Source: Labyrinthula sp. Ha (taxonomy: Eukaryota; Sar; Bigyra; Labyrinthulida; Labyrinthulaceae). Taken from it: 64,000 bases of DNA. How positions within the stretch are numbered: position 1 is the stretch's first letter; every line of letters begins with the position of its first letter. The stretch covers positions 62,001 through 126,000 of the forward strand of contig JAALGZ010000062.1 of NCBI GenBank assembly GCA_015227615.1, given 5' to 3'. Under the pieces are notes generated by a model. It ran no database searches and was not told the origin of the DNA. It saw only the letters and a program-made list of their open reading frames with translations. The translations under genes were made by a program, and so were the position numbers. Positions 1 through 11,900 of this stretch are shown here, piece after piece.

Positions 1-242
1 CAGTACCAACGCATTTGAATTCAGTTACACCTTTTCTTTTTTAAGACTACCATATCACTTTCATTGTTCCTGGAGAGCCGGCTTACTACTTACCGGGTGT
101 GAAAAAGAGTTAGTGTTCCAGTTCTGGATCTATTGTTTGTTCCATCGCAGAATCTGGATCTTTTATGACACTGAAAAGATATCTCCTCATGAAAGTATTT
201 GTCGCCGTGTTCACAATAGAATTTGTTTAACAGTTTGTTAAT

Positions 243-2577
243 TTACTCTCTTGGTATCTCCTCGTTCACCTCAATAGATCTTTCTATCTTCATGACTCTG
301 GTCTTCTTTATATTTGACCTTAGGCCGCTGGAAGCTTCTATCCTACGCAGTTGAAATATTAGATCTTGAACTTGCTCAGGTCTTTTGTAGAAGGCCACAA
401 CGCCATTCAAAAAGGTCATCAGTTGCATGTTCTGACTGTTGAGTGATATATTTCCCAGAGCGTCTTTCCATATTATTTCTATTAAATAGTTTAGGCAAGA
501 TATGAATGGTATATGAGAGAGATTATCTCCTTGTATAACTAATCTGTGAATGTCCACTTTACTGGATCTGAGTTGAACTTCCAGCATTCTGGACTTAGCC
601 ATATGATAGATTTACATTATCTTTTTCTGAAGATATTTTTGCACCTTGTGTTCTTTTAATGAGGTTATTATAAAGCGATGGGAGCTGGAGTTAAAAACCT
701 AATTGAACTCAATAAAAAACGGCTCATTGCGACTTTCTTCTTTGGAGATTTTTCCATTGTTATCTTTAGCACTTCTATCTTATGGATTTTGGATCATCCA
801 GGTTTGACACCAGCTTCGTACGAAATCAGTCGTTCGATTATTTCATGAACCCTCTTCGCCATTATCTTCATGATTACTTTAAAAGAAGTGTTAAGCAGTA
901 TGATTGGTCTGTAGTTGCCTGATCTCTGGATTCTCCTTTTCCTTTGTATATGAAGATAACTTTTCCATTGCAGAAATTGGATTCATCATTTTGTTCCAGC
1001 TTTCCTTTTCTGAAGAAGCTCTGGACTATCTTCATTGGGTGCTTCTGGAACTCTTCTGAATACTTTGTGACTTCGTTGGGGATCTTATCTTCACCTGGAG
1101 TCTTGTGGTTTTTCAGTTGTTTTAATTTTTCTGGGATCTTATTCTCAGTTTGACGTTAGGAGTATATTTGCGTAGAGTTAATTTGGATGTTGAATTTTCT
1201 TTATACGTGGTAAATCTCCATTACTTCTCTAGATATTTTACCTGCTTTTGGAGTTACACATCTTTGCGTATTTTCAATATGATTCCTAACCATCTTCAGT
1301 CGCTTATCCACTTGGATTTTATTTCCTTTTCCATTCTTAGAAAGTTTGTTATTATTGGCTTTACGTTTACAGAGCTTTTTTATTATCCTATTGGCTTCTC
1401 TAGTGTTGTTTATGTCAAAGTTTTCTTGGATCGCTGCAGCTTATTTTTCAATCAAGTTCAGTCTATCTTTTCTTGCAGCTGTCACTACTTCTCTGGTCAT
1501 TCTATCTTTTTCTTGTGCAGTTGCTGTTCTCCAGTTTAACCTTTTCTGTCTTAGAAGTTCTATTGTTACCGGAAAGTTGGATCTATGAAAGAATCTGACC
1601 CTTTCTTCTAGGACTACTTCTTCTATAACTTCACTTGTGGCTTCTGATAGAATGTTGTGGTCTACTACACGTACATCACTTGTTTGTCGTATCTTTTCTC
1701 TGAGTTTGAGGTCAAATAGTTTCTTGCTCTGTTGGATTTATGTAAAGAGATCTTTTCTTTTTGTTTGTTTTGGCATCCTGTTGCTGCGTTCTAATTGTAT
1801 TTAATACCTAATTTCCCGGTGGTCTTGTAGAATTCCATTCCAGACTTGTTGAGTTATTCCACTATCTATCTTAAATTTTCTTACATGGCTAGGGTTTGAA
1901 GTTAGGAAGATATCTATTTCTGATCCTTTTATGTTTCTGTTCCTGGGTAGGAAAGTGGTATGTTTGTTGTTTCCAGGTTTCCAGGTTCTGAAGTAGTTGT
2001 TGACAATATGTAGATTGTTTCCTTTGATAAATTCACCCAGTAACTTGCTGTTTCTGTTCCTTCTTGAGGATCTACCTAGTTTGTTATCTTTATTCAATAC
2101 TTTTCTCTCTATTTGTTCTCTAAGATCACCAGCGGTTACTAATAGTCTTCTCCTGTTCAGCTAGTCCAATACTTTTTCTTTTACGTCCTGAAGAAACTTC
2201 TTGTATTTTGTTGCAGGTTTTCCAGAGTGAGGGGTATACACGTTGAGAAATATCAGAGCTTTGTTTGAGGTTGACATAGACTTAAGGACCAGGACTATGT
2301 TGCTCACATCATAGAGGCGATTTACCATCGGAAGAAAGCGCTGGATTACGAAGATGTCTACGTCACATGACCTGGAGTTGGCTTCCGAAGAGAACCACCT
2401 ACTAAGCCCTTCTTGACTGACTACTTCATTGGTTTCCTTTAGTCTTTCGACTCCTCTTGAACTCACTTCTTGAACAAGCAAAATGTCCAGGGACGGAGTT
2501 TTACGAAGGTATTTGATGAGAGTGCTAATTTTATGTTGAGCAAGACCACCGAAGTTCAGAGACAACACGTTCAGCAT
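243..2577 (-). mobile_element. Broken non-LTR (LINE) retrotransposon, endonuclease plus reverse transcriptase
   Basis: On the minus strand the order is apurinic-type endonuclease (about 1801-2577) then reverse transcriptase (about 243-1150), the order of an APE-type LINE pol. The endonuclease shows LNFGGL, LLVQEV, NVYTPHSG and SEIDIF-type blocks. The RT shows a segment reading LKNHKTPGEDKIPNE, typical of the LINE RT entry region, and further left QGDNLSHIPF, matching the QGDPLSPLLF block. The frame is repeatedly interrupted and the catalytic YADD block is not readable, so it is dead. No ORF1 is recognisable upstream. The 3' end lies at or beyond the left edge, and bases 1-242 are probably more of it. 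Family within the LINEs is not assigned. Confidence 0.8.
1801..2577 (-). pseudogene. LINE endonuclease (EEP/APE) domain, interrupted
   Basis: Two open stretches in the same minus-strand frame (2161-2577 and 1801-2097) are the two halves of one endonuclease/exonuclease/phosphatase domain. The first has LNFGGL at its start, LLVQEV (catalytic Glu region) and NVYTPHSG. The second ends with SEIDIFLTSN and QDHREI, matching the terminal Asp and the SDH catalytic-His blocks. Between them the frame is closed by a TAG at 2161-2163, followed directly by an in-phase stretch containing LLVTAGDL, the GDFN block. A single in-frame stop therefore separates the halves. The domain nicks target DNA during LINE insertion, and this copy is no longer intact. 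Confidence 0.75.
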
Positions 2578-2903
2578 TGACTCCTTCCATCCGCTCGCAA
2601 GGTCTGGGGATCCATTAGGGTGCTGCGGGGATCTACTTGCAGACTCAGAAATATTGTTGTTTTCAATTATTTCTCTATTTGCTCAAGATTTATAATTGGA
2701 TAATTTGTTCCTGTCTATTTAAGCCATAATGACATAATCGGTCATGAATCTTTTTAGATCGTTTATGGGAAAAAAATTAGACTGAACTTAAGAGCGAATG
2801 GAAAATGTTCCGTGTTCCAAGATTTATTTGGTGTTGTAGAGAGGAGATTATTGGCTATAGTTAAAGACACAATCGTACAGATACATATAGGGGATTTTTC
2901 ACA
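2578..2903. other. Spacer between the LINE relic and the first Cys-rich gene
   Basis: The first 60 bases are relatively GC-rich (ccatccgctcgcaaggtc...) and are probably the 5' end of the LINE. The rest is AT-rich upstream sequence of the gene starting at 2904. It lacks the conserved promoter blocks seen upstream of the two other family members. Confidence 0.4.
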
Positions 2904-3521
2904 ATGGCTTCTGGATTTTTTACTTGTGATTTACTTGAAGGTGAAAGTAACGGTGGAAACTCAGACCTAGAGGTTAAACCTGACAGAATACACTGTTGTG
3001 AAGAATGCTGTCTCGCACTGAGTCAGAGCAATGAAGAAAATTGTCTCAAAGGGTGTAGTCAAGAAGCAGTGGATGATCCAACAGTATGTAATGATGGAGG
3101 AACTGGGATATGTTCTCGTAGAGGAATAAACTATTTTCTTGGAAAATTTGGTCCTAACGAACCCGGAAACCGTCTCTTCTGTTGTGTAACTGAACTGGAT
3201 AATGGAGTTTTTACACGAACAGATACTGAAGTTCTTGAAGGCGAAGAGTGTACAGCTATAAACTTTGATGTTCCTACAAGTTTTCCAACTGAGTCACCAA
3301 CAAATTCTCCAACACAAAATCCTACAACCCTGAGTCGAACACAAAATCCAACTACACCAAATCCAACAAAAAGCCCAATAATATTTGTTCCAACACTAAG
3401 TTCAAATGGAGAAAGTTTTGGAGTAATATCAGACAGAGAACAACAAGTCTTAGTGTATTACTCTGTATTTGTCAATATTCTTTTAATATTATTTGTAGTC
3501 TTCCACATTAATTTAAAGTGA
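2904..3521 (+). CDS. Cys-rich/Pro-Thr-stalk membrane protein, short form (family member 1)
   Basis: A 205-aa protein of unknown function. Residues 1-120 are an acidic domain with 12 cysteines, including the paired patterns CCEECC (31-36) and FCC (92-94), probably disulphide-bonded and outside the cell. A Pro-Thr stalk follows (SFPTESPTNSPTQNPTT), then a C-terminal hydrophobic stretch ending HINLK. It has no cytoplasmic tail, unlike its two paralogues at 4827 and 13276. No N-terminal signal peptide is visible, so topology would rest on the C-terminal segment. A GPI-type tail is an alternative but the charged end argues against it. The first about 430 coding bases are identical to member 2 from the ATG onward, whereas upstream and downstream DNA are unrelated. 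The ATG is taken as start because paralogy begins exactly there. Possibly a truncated or chimeric copy. Confidence 0.7.
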   Translation: MASGFFTCDLLEGESNGGNSDLEVKPDRIHCCEECCLALSQSNEENCLKGCSQEAVDDPTVCNDGGTGICSRRGINYFLGKFGPNEPGNRLFCCVTELDNGVFTRTDTEVLEGEECTAINFDVPTSFPTESPTNSPTQNPTTLSRTQNPTTPNPTKSPIIFVPTLSSNGESFGVISDREQQVLVYYSVFVNILLILFVVFHINLK

Positions 3522-4695
3522 ACAATTTAAATATTTGTATAAAGATACAACAAGCAAAATCAAAGTTGATTTTGAATAAAACTTGTTTGAAATGGCTTCT
3601 TTTACTCAAATATAAACTTTCCAAGTTTTAAGGACAAGTTTTTTATTTCTAAACTTCTTTCTACAAATTGAGTTTCGATGCCCTCTTGCAAGAGATTGTA
3701 ATAATACCTATTACCCTTCAACTGTATTTTCACAGAAAAAAAGCTGAAATATAGAGAACCGTTTTTCTTTTCATATTGTTTGTAGAAGTAACTGAAGAGA
3801 AAATTATTTATCTATACACATTTACATATACTGTCTTATTCTATAAAATATTAACTAAGCTCTAGATAGAAAGAATATATTTCTTACTTTGGAAATAGAA
3901 GTGATTATTCTTCTTTTCCTCATAACTTAAATAAATTATATTAAAAATACAGAATAATAAAGAAGAATTGTTCTCTCAGGTTTTTCCTTTATATTTGCTT
4001 CACCATTTTTCCTTCAATCCTTTTTTTATTTAACAAATTTATGAAACATTTTCTGCAACTTAAAATTTGTTTCTGGCTTATCTTATATTTTAGAAAGAAT
4101 AAATATCCAGTTTTGCAAAAATGATATTTCTTTGAAGGAAAAAAAAAGAATGAACGATTCGTTTTAGATGATAAACTATTTGTTCAAACTTTCCCTAACA
4201 GTTTGATAAGTCTAATATCACAAAATATGTGAATAAATACATAAAAATACAAAGTAAAAAACAATATTAAAGAAAAAATATTCAAATTTATTGTTTTAAG
4301 AGCTACACTGCCAAATAAAGCTTAATTTCTGGAAATTATACTTTGCATCTCTTCCTCTTAAATAGTTCACATTAAAACAAGCAGTATCCATGAAATTTAA
4401 ACATAGAAACACATGAAGGTCATTTCGTTTTCTAAGTACACTTATTTCTTTTTTTCATAAAAAACTATTTTCTTTCAACAATCGTATTTTTTGTTGTTTT
4501 AGCTAAGAGTACTAAATTGACATCAACAATAAAGACAGGAATTTTCTCAATACATTCAAATCTTCTTTATATCAAGACAAATACTCGTTTTCTCATTAGA
4601 CTTCATATACTTATTTTTCACTGAAATAGTAGAATCGTTATGAGACTGTCTCGTATTGTTTTCTCGTTAAATTTCTCGAATTATTACATGGCGTT
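3522..4695. other. AT-rich intergenic region between family members 1 and 2
   Basis: Apart from the polyA-like signal I see no coding frame, RNA gene or repeat here. It shows no similarity to the 3' flank of the other members. Confidence 0.5.
3575..3580 (+). terminator. AATAAA polyadenylation-like signal of member 1
   Basis: AATAAA lies 54 nt after the stop codon, a plausible 3'-end signal. In such AT-rich DNA it may be chance. Confidence 0.3.
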
Positions 4696-4770
4696 AAAAG
4701 TTCCAGTTCATCTATTTCTATTAATACCAGAAAACAAATAAAATCGCCGGAATTAATCATTCTAAAATCC
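4696..4770 (+). promoter_or_regulatory. Conserved upstream blocks shared by family members 2 and 3
   Basis: AAAAGTTCCAGTTCA (4696-4710), ATACCAGAAAA and a GAATTA..ATTCTAAA block occur in the same order before members 2 and 3. The first block ends about 115 nt before the ATG in both. The surrounding DNA is otherwise diverged, so these short blocks look retained as promoter elements. Member 1 lacks them. Confidence 0.5.
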
Positions 4771-4826
4771 ACAAAATTAAAAAGTAACACAAACGAAAGT
4801 TCGTTTTAGACAAATCTAAATAAATA

Positions 4827-5894
4827 ATGGCTTCTGGATTTTTTACTTGTGATTTACTTGAAGGTGAAAGTAACGGTGGAAACTCAGACCTAGAGGTTAA
4901 ACCTGACAGAATACACTGTTGTGAAGAATGCTGTCTCGCACTGAGTCAGAGCAATGAAGAAAATTGTCTCAAAGGGTGTAGTCAAGAAGCAGTGGATGAT
5001 CCAACAGTATGTAATGATGGAGGAACTGGGATATGTTCTCGTAGAGGAATAAACTATTTTCTTGGAAAATTTGGTCCTAACGAACCCGGAAACCGTCTCT
5101 TCTGTTGTGTAACTGAACTGGATAATGGAGTTTTTACACGAACAGATACTGAAGTTCTTGAAGGCGAAGAGTGTACAGCTATAAACTTTGATGTTCCTAC
5201 AAGTTTTCCAACTGAGTCACCAACAAATTCTCCAACACAAAATCCTACAACCCTTAGTCCAACACAAAATCCTACAACCCTTAGTCCAACACAAAATCCA
5301 ACAACACCAAATCCAACACGTTCTCCAGTTATTTTTATTCCAAATGAAGAAAACACTTCAACTATGATAATAATTGTTGGATCAACTATTCCAGTTTTCC
5401 TAATTAGTGTTTTACTTGTATTTTTCTTTTTTAAGAAGGAAAGACAAAGAACAAAAACTGAAACAAAAGGTTTCGCAGAAGAAGATAATCAAAAAAGTTT
5501 TCCTTTAAACAACTCAAAGTATTTTGAAGATGACGCAAGTAGTTTTGCACCTATGAGATTTAGCCTTCCTCGAATAAGTTTAGCTTCATTTGGATCTAGA
5601 ATTAGTAATGGAAGAAGAAATAATATGAAACAAGAAAATTTGGAACAAGATATTGTTCAAGGAATTACACATAAGAAAAATAGTGCTCCAAAACAAGTTT
5701 CAAAGAGTAAAACTGAAAAACCTGCATTTTTGGAAATTTTTGATACAGTAAAAGAAGATGTTCCTAAGAAAGGAGGTTATGTTGATCCAAGTATTTTCAT
5801 TCCCAAAGAAGCTGAGAGGAAACCAAAGAAGAAGAAGGAATTAGATGAGACTTCTGTTTCAAGTGATATAACAATAGGTTATTCAGTAATTTAG
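4827..5894 (+). CDS. Cys-rich/Pro-Thr-stalk single-pass membrane protein (family member 2)
   Basis: A 355-aa protein of unknown function. Order: Cys-rich head (residues 1-120; 12 Cys at 8, 31, 32, 35, 36, 47, 51, 62, 70, 93, 94, 116), Pro-Thr stalk (123-168, with a 9-residue TLSPTQNPT-type unit repeated), one transmembrane helix (about 179-202) followed by KKERQRTK, then a polar Ser/Lys-rich tail of about 150 residues. The basic residues after the helix predict head outside and tail inside. There is no cleavable signal peptide, and an in-frame TAA lies two codons before the ATG, so the start is firm unless an intron is hidden. The head is identical in DNA to member 1, while the tail is nearly identical to member 3. 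A surface receptor, adhesin or cell-wall anchor is plausible but not shown. Confidence 0.85.
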   Translation: MASGFFTCDLLEGESNGGNSDLEVKPDRIHCCEECCLALSQSNEENCLKGCSQEAVDDPTVCNDGGTGICSRRGINYFLGKFGPNEPGNRLFCCVTELDNGVFTRTDTEVLEGEECTAINFDVPTSFPTESPTNSPTQNPTTLSPTQNPTTLSPTQNPTTPNPTRSPVIFIPNEENTSTMIIIVGSTIPVFLISVLLVFFFFKKERQRTKTETKGFAEEDNQKSFPLNNSKYFEDDASSFAPMRFSLPRISLASFGSRISNGRRNNMKQENLEQDIVQGITHKKNSAPKQVSKSKTEKPAFLEIFDTVKEDVPKKGGYVDPSIFIPKEAERKPKKKKELDETSVSSDITIGYSVI

Positions 5895-5927
5895 CAGGTT
5901 AATGTGTTTTAGCGTGTTTTTGTTTTA

Positions 5928-5933
5928 AATAAA
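5928..5933 (+). terminator. AATAAA polyadenylation-like signal of member 2
   Basis: AATAAA occurs 34 nt after the stop, preceded by a T-rich run. The position is plausible; chance occurrence is possible. Confidence 0.3.
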
Positions 5934-8900
5934 GAGGAGAATTATTTTTCTGACTATAATGCTCTTGCATTTACCCAAAAGGTATTCACATATAATTTTG
6001 CAGAAAATACTATTCAAAGAAGAAATAATTTCGCATATTTTATTCAGAAAGTTGAAAATTTTGTAATTTGATCTATCAACAAAGTGGTTCCCAATATTTT
6101 GCAACCCCATCTGATTAATGAATTTGATCACTTATTTTTGAGACTCGTTTCGTTTCATGCATTAACCAGCTATTGATAGATTGGGCCTATTTCAAGAAAA
6201 CTGAGAATTATAATCTTGGTAATTTCCTTTGGATGAAATTATTTAAGCTTATAAACTTGGAGTTATGGTTTAATGGGTATATGATCTCAATATTTGTTTT
6301 GCTATTGTATTATTTCTTGATGTGGTTAATTATAATGAAGCAAGCGTTCGACAAGCATTGAATTGAAAGTGAACGAAGTACTTGATTTTTGATGCCCTTC
6401 ATAAAAAACGCACAAGTGTTAGGATTCTGCAGCCACCTCTACCAGCAAGTCGTTGGAATATACAAATACTATTACAGACAAATGTAGTGCTCTCTCGACA
6501 CAGAAACTCTGAATTAGTTATCCCGTCTGGAGAGAAGAACCTTTTTTTTACTAAAAATGTTTAAGCGGCAATGTTCTACATCTTGCAGGATAAATAATAA
6601 AAGATTAGGTCATGACTATAATATTTAGTAAGAAATTTTCTGTGCCAAAACGCTTGATGATGAAACGGAGTTATATGTGCCTGATATCATAACCCTGAGA
6701 TTATAAACATAATCTATCTTCATTTGCTTTACTTTCTATTCGTACATTCTTTCATTTTGTAAAACTCCTGTTTGAGATAGTCATAACAGCAGAAGTGACG
6801 TTTACACCTGTCATGATGTATCAAACATGTTTTGACATTTCTTAGCCCCTTTTGGGTCATACTGACATGTTCCCCATTCATTTTGAGTGAGTTCTAAAGC
6901 TTAGAACTTCAAAATGATACTACGAAATGAGGACTTACCAACATGAGAGTATGAGAGTCATACCACAGGTTTAATCAAAGTACCAGGGCCTACAATCCAT
7001 CCTGGATAGCAACTAAGCTTTGTTAGTGCTAACGCAGAGAGTCAGTACTACAAAGGAAAACTCTAGCATACTTCAAGGAGAAATAGAATGTAAAATTAGA
7101 AACTACACAATAACCATTGCAGCAAACAGATACTTAAAATACCTGTTACCCTACTTGATGTTATTTGTGGTAATTGCATGTCAAACCTGAGATCAGAACT
7201 ATCTTCTTAGCAAATTTAGAGGCATCACGACTTGTAGATACTAAGGCTTGCGGCGAAAAGACCCTGGAACTGCTACTTGTTTGATTATTGGAATTCAATT
7301 TTTTATCTATGATTAATCTGTTTTCGGGATATAAAAAACAATTCTAAGCTGAGCAAATGAAAATGACAGAAAACATAATAAGGTCAACTCGCCGAACATC
7401 CGGCAAATAAATAAATAAAAAGTAAAAGATCAACAGATGGGGCAAAATATGCAAGTATGAATACCCATCTTAATACTCAGAATCATAAAAAAGAGAGAAC
7501 ATAGCAGATTTGTGCTTTCTGTAACTAAGAATACCGCTCAAACACGAGGAACAGCTTCTCAAAAATGCATTAAGAAATGAAGAAGTCGAAGGTGGCTATT
7601 AACTACAAATGCATACATTCGATAAATATTTATTTCTAGTGCCTCAATAAGTTTCATATCTCAGCTCCAATTATTTTATAACTTTTTCATGGGCTATGGT
7701 TATACCCATGGAGATCATTCCACTTCAATTTAGTAGCCTGAAAATGTTTTTCTGTGATTGCTGTTTAACTCGAATCTTGGCAACTAAAATCGTTTGATAA
7801 AACTAATTCAAATAACCTATTAGACTCGATGAAACTGATAACAGGACCAAACAATATAAATATAGTATAGAAGTAAATCACTAGACACTAAAACCAAGCC
7901 TCCACGTAAGGCTTGACTACTGATTCTCGCTAATTATTTATGTGGACCAGGAACTTGAATGAATTTATACATTGTTATGAATACCGTTGGAGGCTTTAGC
8001 TTCATGTCTTAGCCTTATCATTTTATGTAATTTTGAGTTTTTGATATTGCTTCTGCTCTACATCCTTTTCGCAACTCAATGGCAACATTTCTACTATTTT
8101 GTTTTATTTCACAGGGTTTGAACTCGTGGTCCTATTTGTATGTTTTGTTTCTATCACAGAACTACTTGAATCAGTAATAAGGATCAGATAAATCAAGAAC
8201 ATTGCCTTCTAACGAATGACTCATTCTGATTTCCGTACCAGAATTTAATTCTATGAAACGAGATCTGTGATTCCAAATAATATGTAGCTGGACTCATTTA
8301 TTCAAGGAAAATCTTAGGATTAAACAATCCGTTTTGAGAAGGTTTTGACATATATATGAAATAGAAGGTAGCATAGTGCTGGGCAACTTGATGAATAAGG
8401 CATATGACCCAGTAACATATGCTTTAGTATGTTAAATCATGACGACTAAAATCCAATTTATTGAGTGTTAGGAATGAATCCTATATAACAGTAAGGATAA
8501 AAACATGTTATTTCATTTTCTATATTAAGTGGATTATTTTCCAAATCCTATTATTTCACATTCAGCATATATGACTCAATATCTATGATTTTATTACAGA
8601 ACTAAATGCTTTTTCAAATTAACAATGAAATACAAATCTATGTCAATTATGCCTCATTTCTTAAAATATATTAGTGGATTTGGCAGTTGTTGCTTAATGA
8701 CATTTTGTTATTTCGAAGGGTTTGCTTCTGAAGCCGGTTCTATTTATGTTATCCATTTTTCTTTTAATATGGATTGAAACAAGAGGGACAATTCATTGCA
8801 TACATCCAGTACAATTGGTTCAATATTTATTCTAGTTATCCCTTTTTCTTGCTGTTTAGTTCTGTTCGTTCTATTGTTGTGGAGTTTTCTTTTAGTTAAG

Positions 8901-11900
8901 ATATTTTTCAACTGTGATAAGGGTATTTATACGTGTATGTTATTCATATGAGGATTTTGTTATGGCTTATTTTCTATTCAGAGCTGCTCAATGAACTTTA
9001 TTCATAGCTTGACTGTTTGCTCAAGAATTAACAGCAATTTTTTTAGTGTTACTATTCTTGAAACATTGTGAAGTTCTTCGTTATATGTGAGAATGCATGA
9101 AATTTTAACAGCATCGTTGATTAATGAGATAGGATTTACTTTCTTTAAACATATTCGTTCTAACTTGAGGTATCTTTTTCAGCCATTCTACCATCATTAA
9201 AATATAGGTTAAGCCCGGTGTAATTAAAACAGGTATGAATAGTATTCTAATTGAGTTCCTCAGAGATGGTAAGTTGTAAGGTGTTCGGTCTTACAGAGTA
9301 TGGCTGTGCGTTAGGATTCCCTTAATATTATACATATCATTCTAACGTTTTGTAGATGAAAAATACTGGGTTTTTTCTTTGATAAATACACGTTGAAGCT
9401 TTCGTGCTATTTTTCTGGAAAATCTTTCAGATAGTTTTAATATCGGGATAGCAAAGTCGTCTATTCTACTATTCTGCTTGCACATATTCTGGAGAACTAA
9501 ACTATAAGATACCTAGAGATGTTAACATTTTTATTACCTAGACATTCCGTCCAAAAAAGTGATTAGATTGAATGATACTATATGTATCAGAATAAAATAT
9601 TTTTTGGAGTGACAAGTATATCTTCTGGTTTTGTATTATATACTTTGCCACAATACATAGAACTTTGGTCTTAGACAATTTTTGATCTCACATAAAACCC
9701 TGTAGCATATTAAAAACATTGCTTGCAAGTTGTATTTTTGTAACTGAATCCAATATACTTTTTTGTTTCTTCTAACATATTCTCTTACCATGCTTAGAAC
9801 TTTGAACTTTACCAGCAGAGCAAGAATTTAATATAAATCTATTACCCAGTTAACCTTTCCTCTAGTTCAACGCTTTAGGAAGCACAAGTATATTATCTGT
9901 AACGTCAAAGCAGTATAGTCTCTATATTATCGAGATTTAGATATACTTAAAGGCTTTCTTTTTGAAAATAATTTTATTTTTTTTGAAAGATTTATGTATT
10001 AACTGATGTCTTAAGACTCTATCAACCTTGTTATGATTAAATGCTTTAGTTCATACCCTTCTTCTACATCAATGTCTTATATCTTCGAGAAATTGAAGAT
10101 TACGCCTCTCTGCTTACTTCATAGAAATTCTTCTCCACGCATAAGTTTTATTTTATTTGATTTCGTATATTCATGATATATTTTTATATTATGGTAATAC
10201 AAAGAACTAATCTGTTTTTTCTATAGGTTTAGTAGTTAGCCAATATGATCACCTAAGTCAAATTAATCACCCTATAGAAAACTATAGACTTGCTAATTAC
10301 ACCATCATCAAATTGTAGAGTGTGTTTTTTACCACTATAGCTATTTTTATTGGCATGAAAGATTGATATCATAGTCTAAGAGTAAAATAGATGCTATGCA
10401 CTAGTTACTCGTATAGATGTAGTTCACGTCACCATACCTGTTCTCTTCTCATCTATCAGTTAACTTCAACTATTATTCAATATTTCTTTTCTAAGTATTG
10501 TAATATATTTAAACAATATATTAAAGGATATTAGGTTGGTTTTATTTATTTTTCCAATAAAAAATTCTTAATCCATTTTATTTCTTTCATCAAAGTTCTT
10601 ATATGTTAATATTATGATCTCTTAGATTAAGATGGTACTATGATCTGTTTCTAACCAGGTTACTAGAAAGAATTTTTTTATAGCAAAATTAAAACTTTCT
10701 TATATTTAATCAATGGCTGATAGCTTAAGTTGACTTCATGGTTGGTATACTAAGTGTCACAATTTTTTATATTCACACCGCCTACGTTCGAGTAGATATA
10801 TTGTCGATAATTATCTCTTAATCAGATGCTTTTCATGCTCTAGTTATGACTGGATTTAATATTTCTTACAAATTTTTCATTAAAATTTGGTTTTTATACT
10901 ATTTTACTCAAACCCTTCCTTTGATAGTTACATATTATTTTATGATATTATGACATTACTGTAAATACCGCCAAACAATTAATCAATCAACCAAGCCACA
11001 AACCTAAAAATTATTCGTTGACTCGTATCTCAACAACTGATAGGAGTTAGAAGGTGATATTTTAACCAATTTAAACCTCTAAATTTGAACTCTAAGCCTC
11101 TAAATTTCTTTGCGACTTATCTAACCCTTTATTCATTAATAACCTTTTCTTGTTTCTCTCTACTTATACTTCTAAAGGTACAGTTGTTGAATTTGTCTTT
11201 TGTTATAAGAAAAGTTCTTTCGTCTCAAACATATGAACATCTCCAGCGCAAGAATTTCGAGGGTTCTATTTTATGCTCTACCTTTTTGGGTAGTCTCTAT
11301 TTTTCAATCCCTTGTATCACGGTTTCTATATTTTCTAGCTTTTTTCATTCTTTCTATTATAGTAACGAGCTTTGTTTGTCTCAAATTCTTTCAATTCCCA
11401 CATTTAGTTTGTTAGAATATGTAAAGCGATTTGTTGATGATTTTATATCTGAGAAAGATATATAAAAACTGTCTTCTTAGAGGTATTAGTTTTGTTTTAC
11501 TTATTTTGTATAATATTTGAAATTTTCGCAAAGTTCTTGTGTAATATTGTCAAGATTGACCCAAACAACTTATGCACTTGCTTCAAAGCAAAGATGCAAC
11601 TACAATCTTTTTTGTTGTGAAGAGAAAGTTTATTTATTATAGTACCGGAATGGGTTCTAAATTAATCTGATTTAATTTTTTGTGCTGCTCTCAAAGACAA
11701 AGTCATAGTTTGTAACTTTCATCTGATCTTTGAAAAAAATGTTTCAGTAGTTTGATTAAGGTTTGATCAGTAGAGGCACCTTAACCCATGTTTTCATAGT
11801 ATTATACTAGTAGCCACTTGTTTATCTAGATTGTTCGATGACACAGTTTTACATATTTTGCTTCTATGTTCTTGCTTTTTAAATTTTTAATGCTTCCTAA

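Noticed and set aside
944-1588. Plus-strand frames of 69-129 aa
   Set aside because: They lie opposite recognisable LINE reverse-transcriptase sequence on the minus strand and are rich in Phe, Ser and Leu, as expected of antisense AT-rich coding DNA.
5054-5356. Minus-strand open frame over the Pro-Thr stalk of member 2
   Set aside because: Antisense shadow of a repetitive coding region; it has no independent support.
11085-11465. 126-aa hydrophobic plus frame in the desert
   Set aside because: Low-complexity Phe/Leu/Ser composition, no homologous motif, no supporting context; probably chance in AT-rich DNA.
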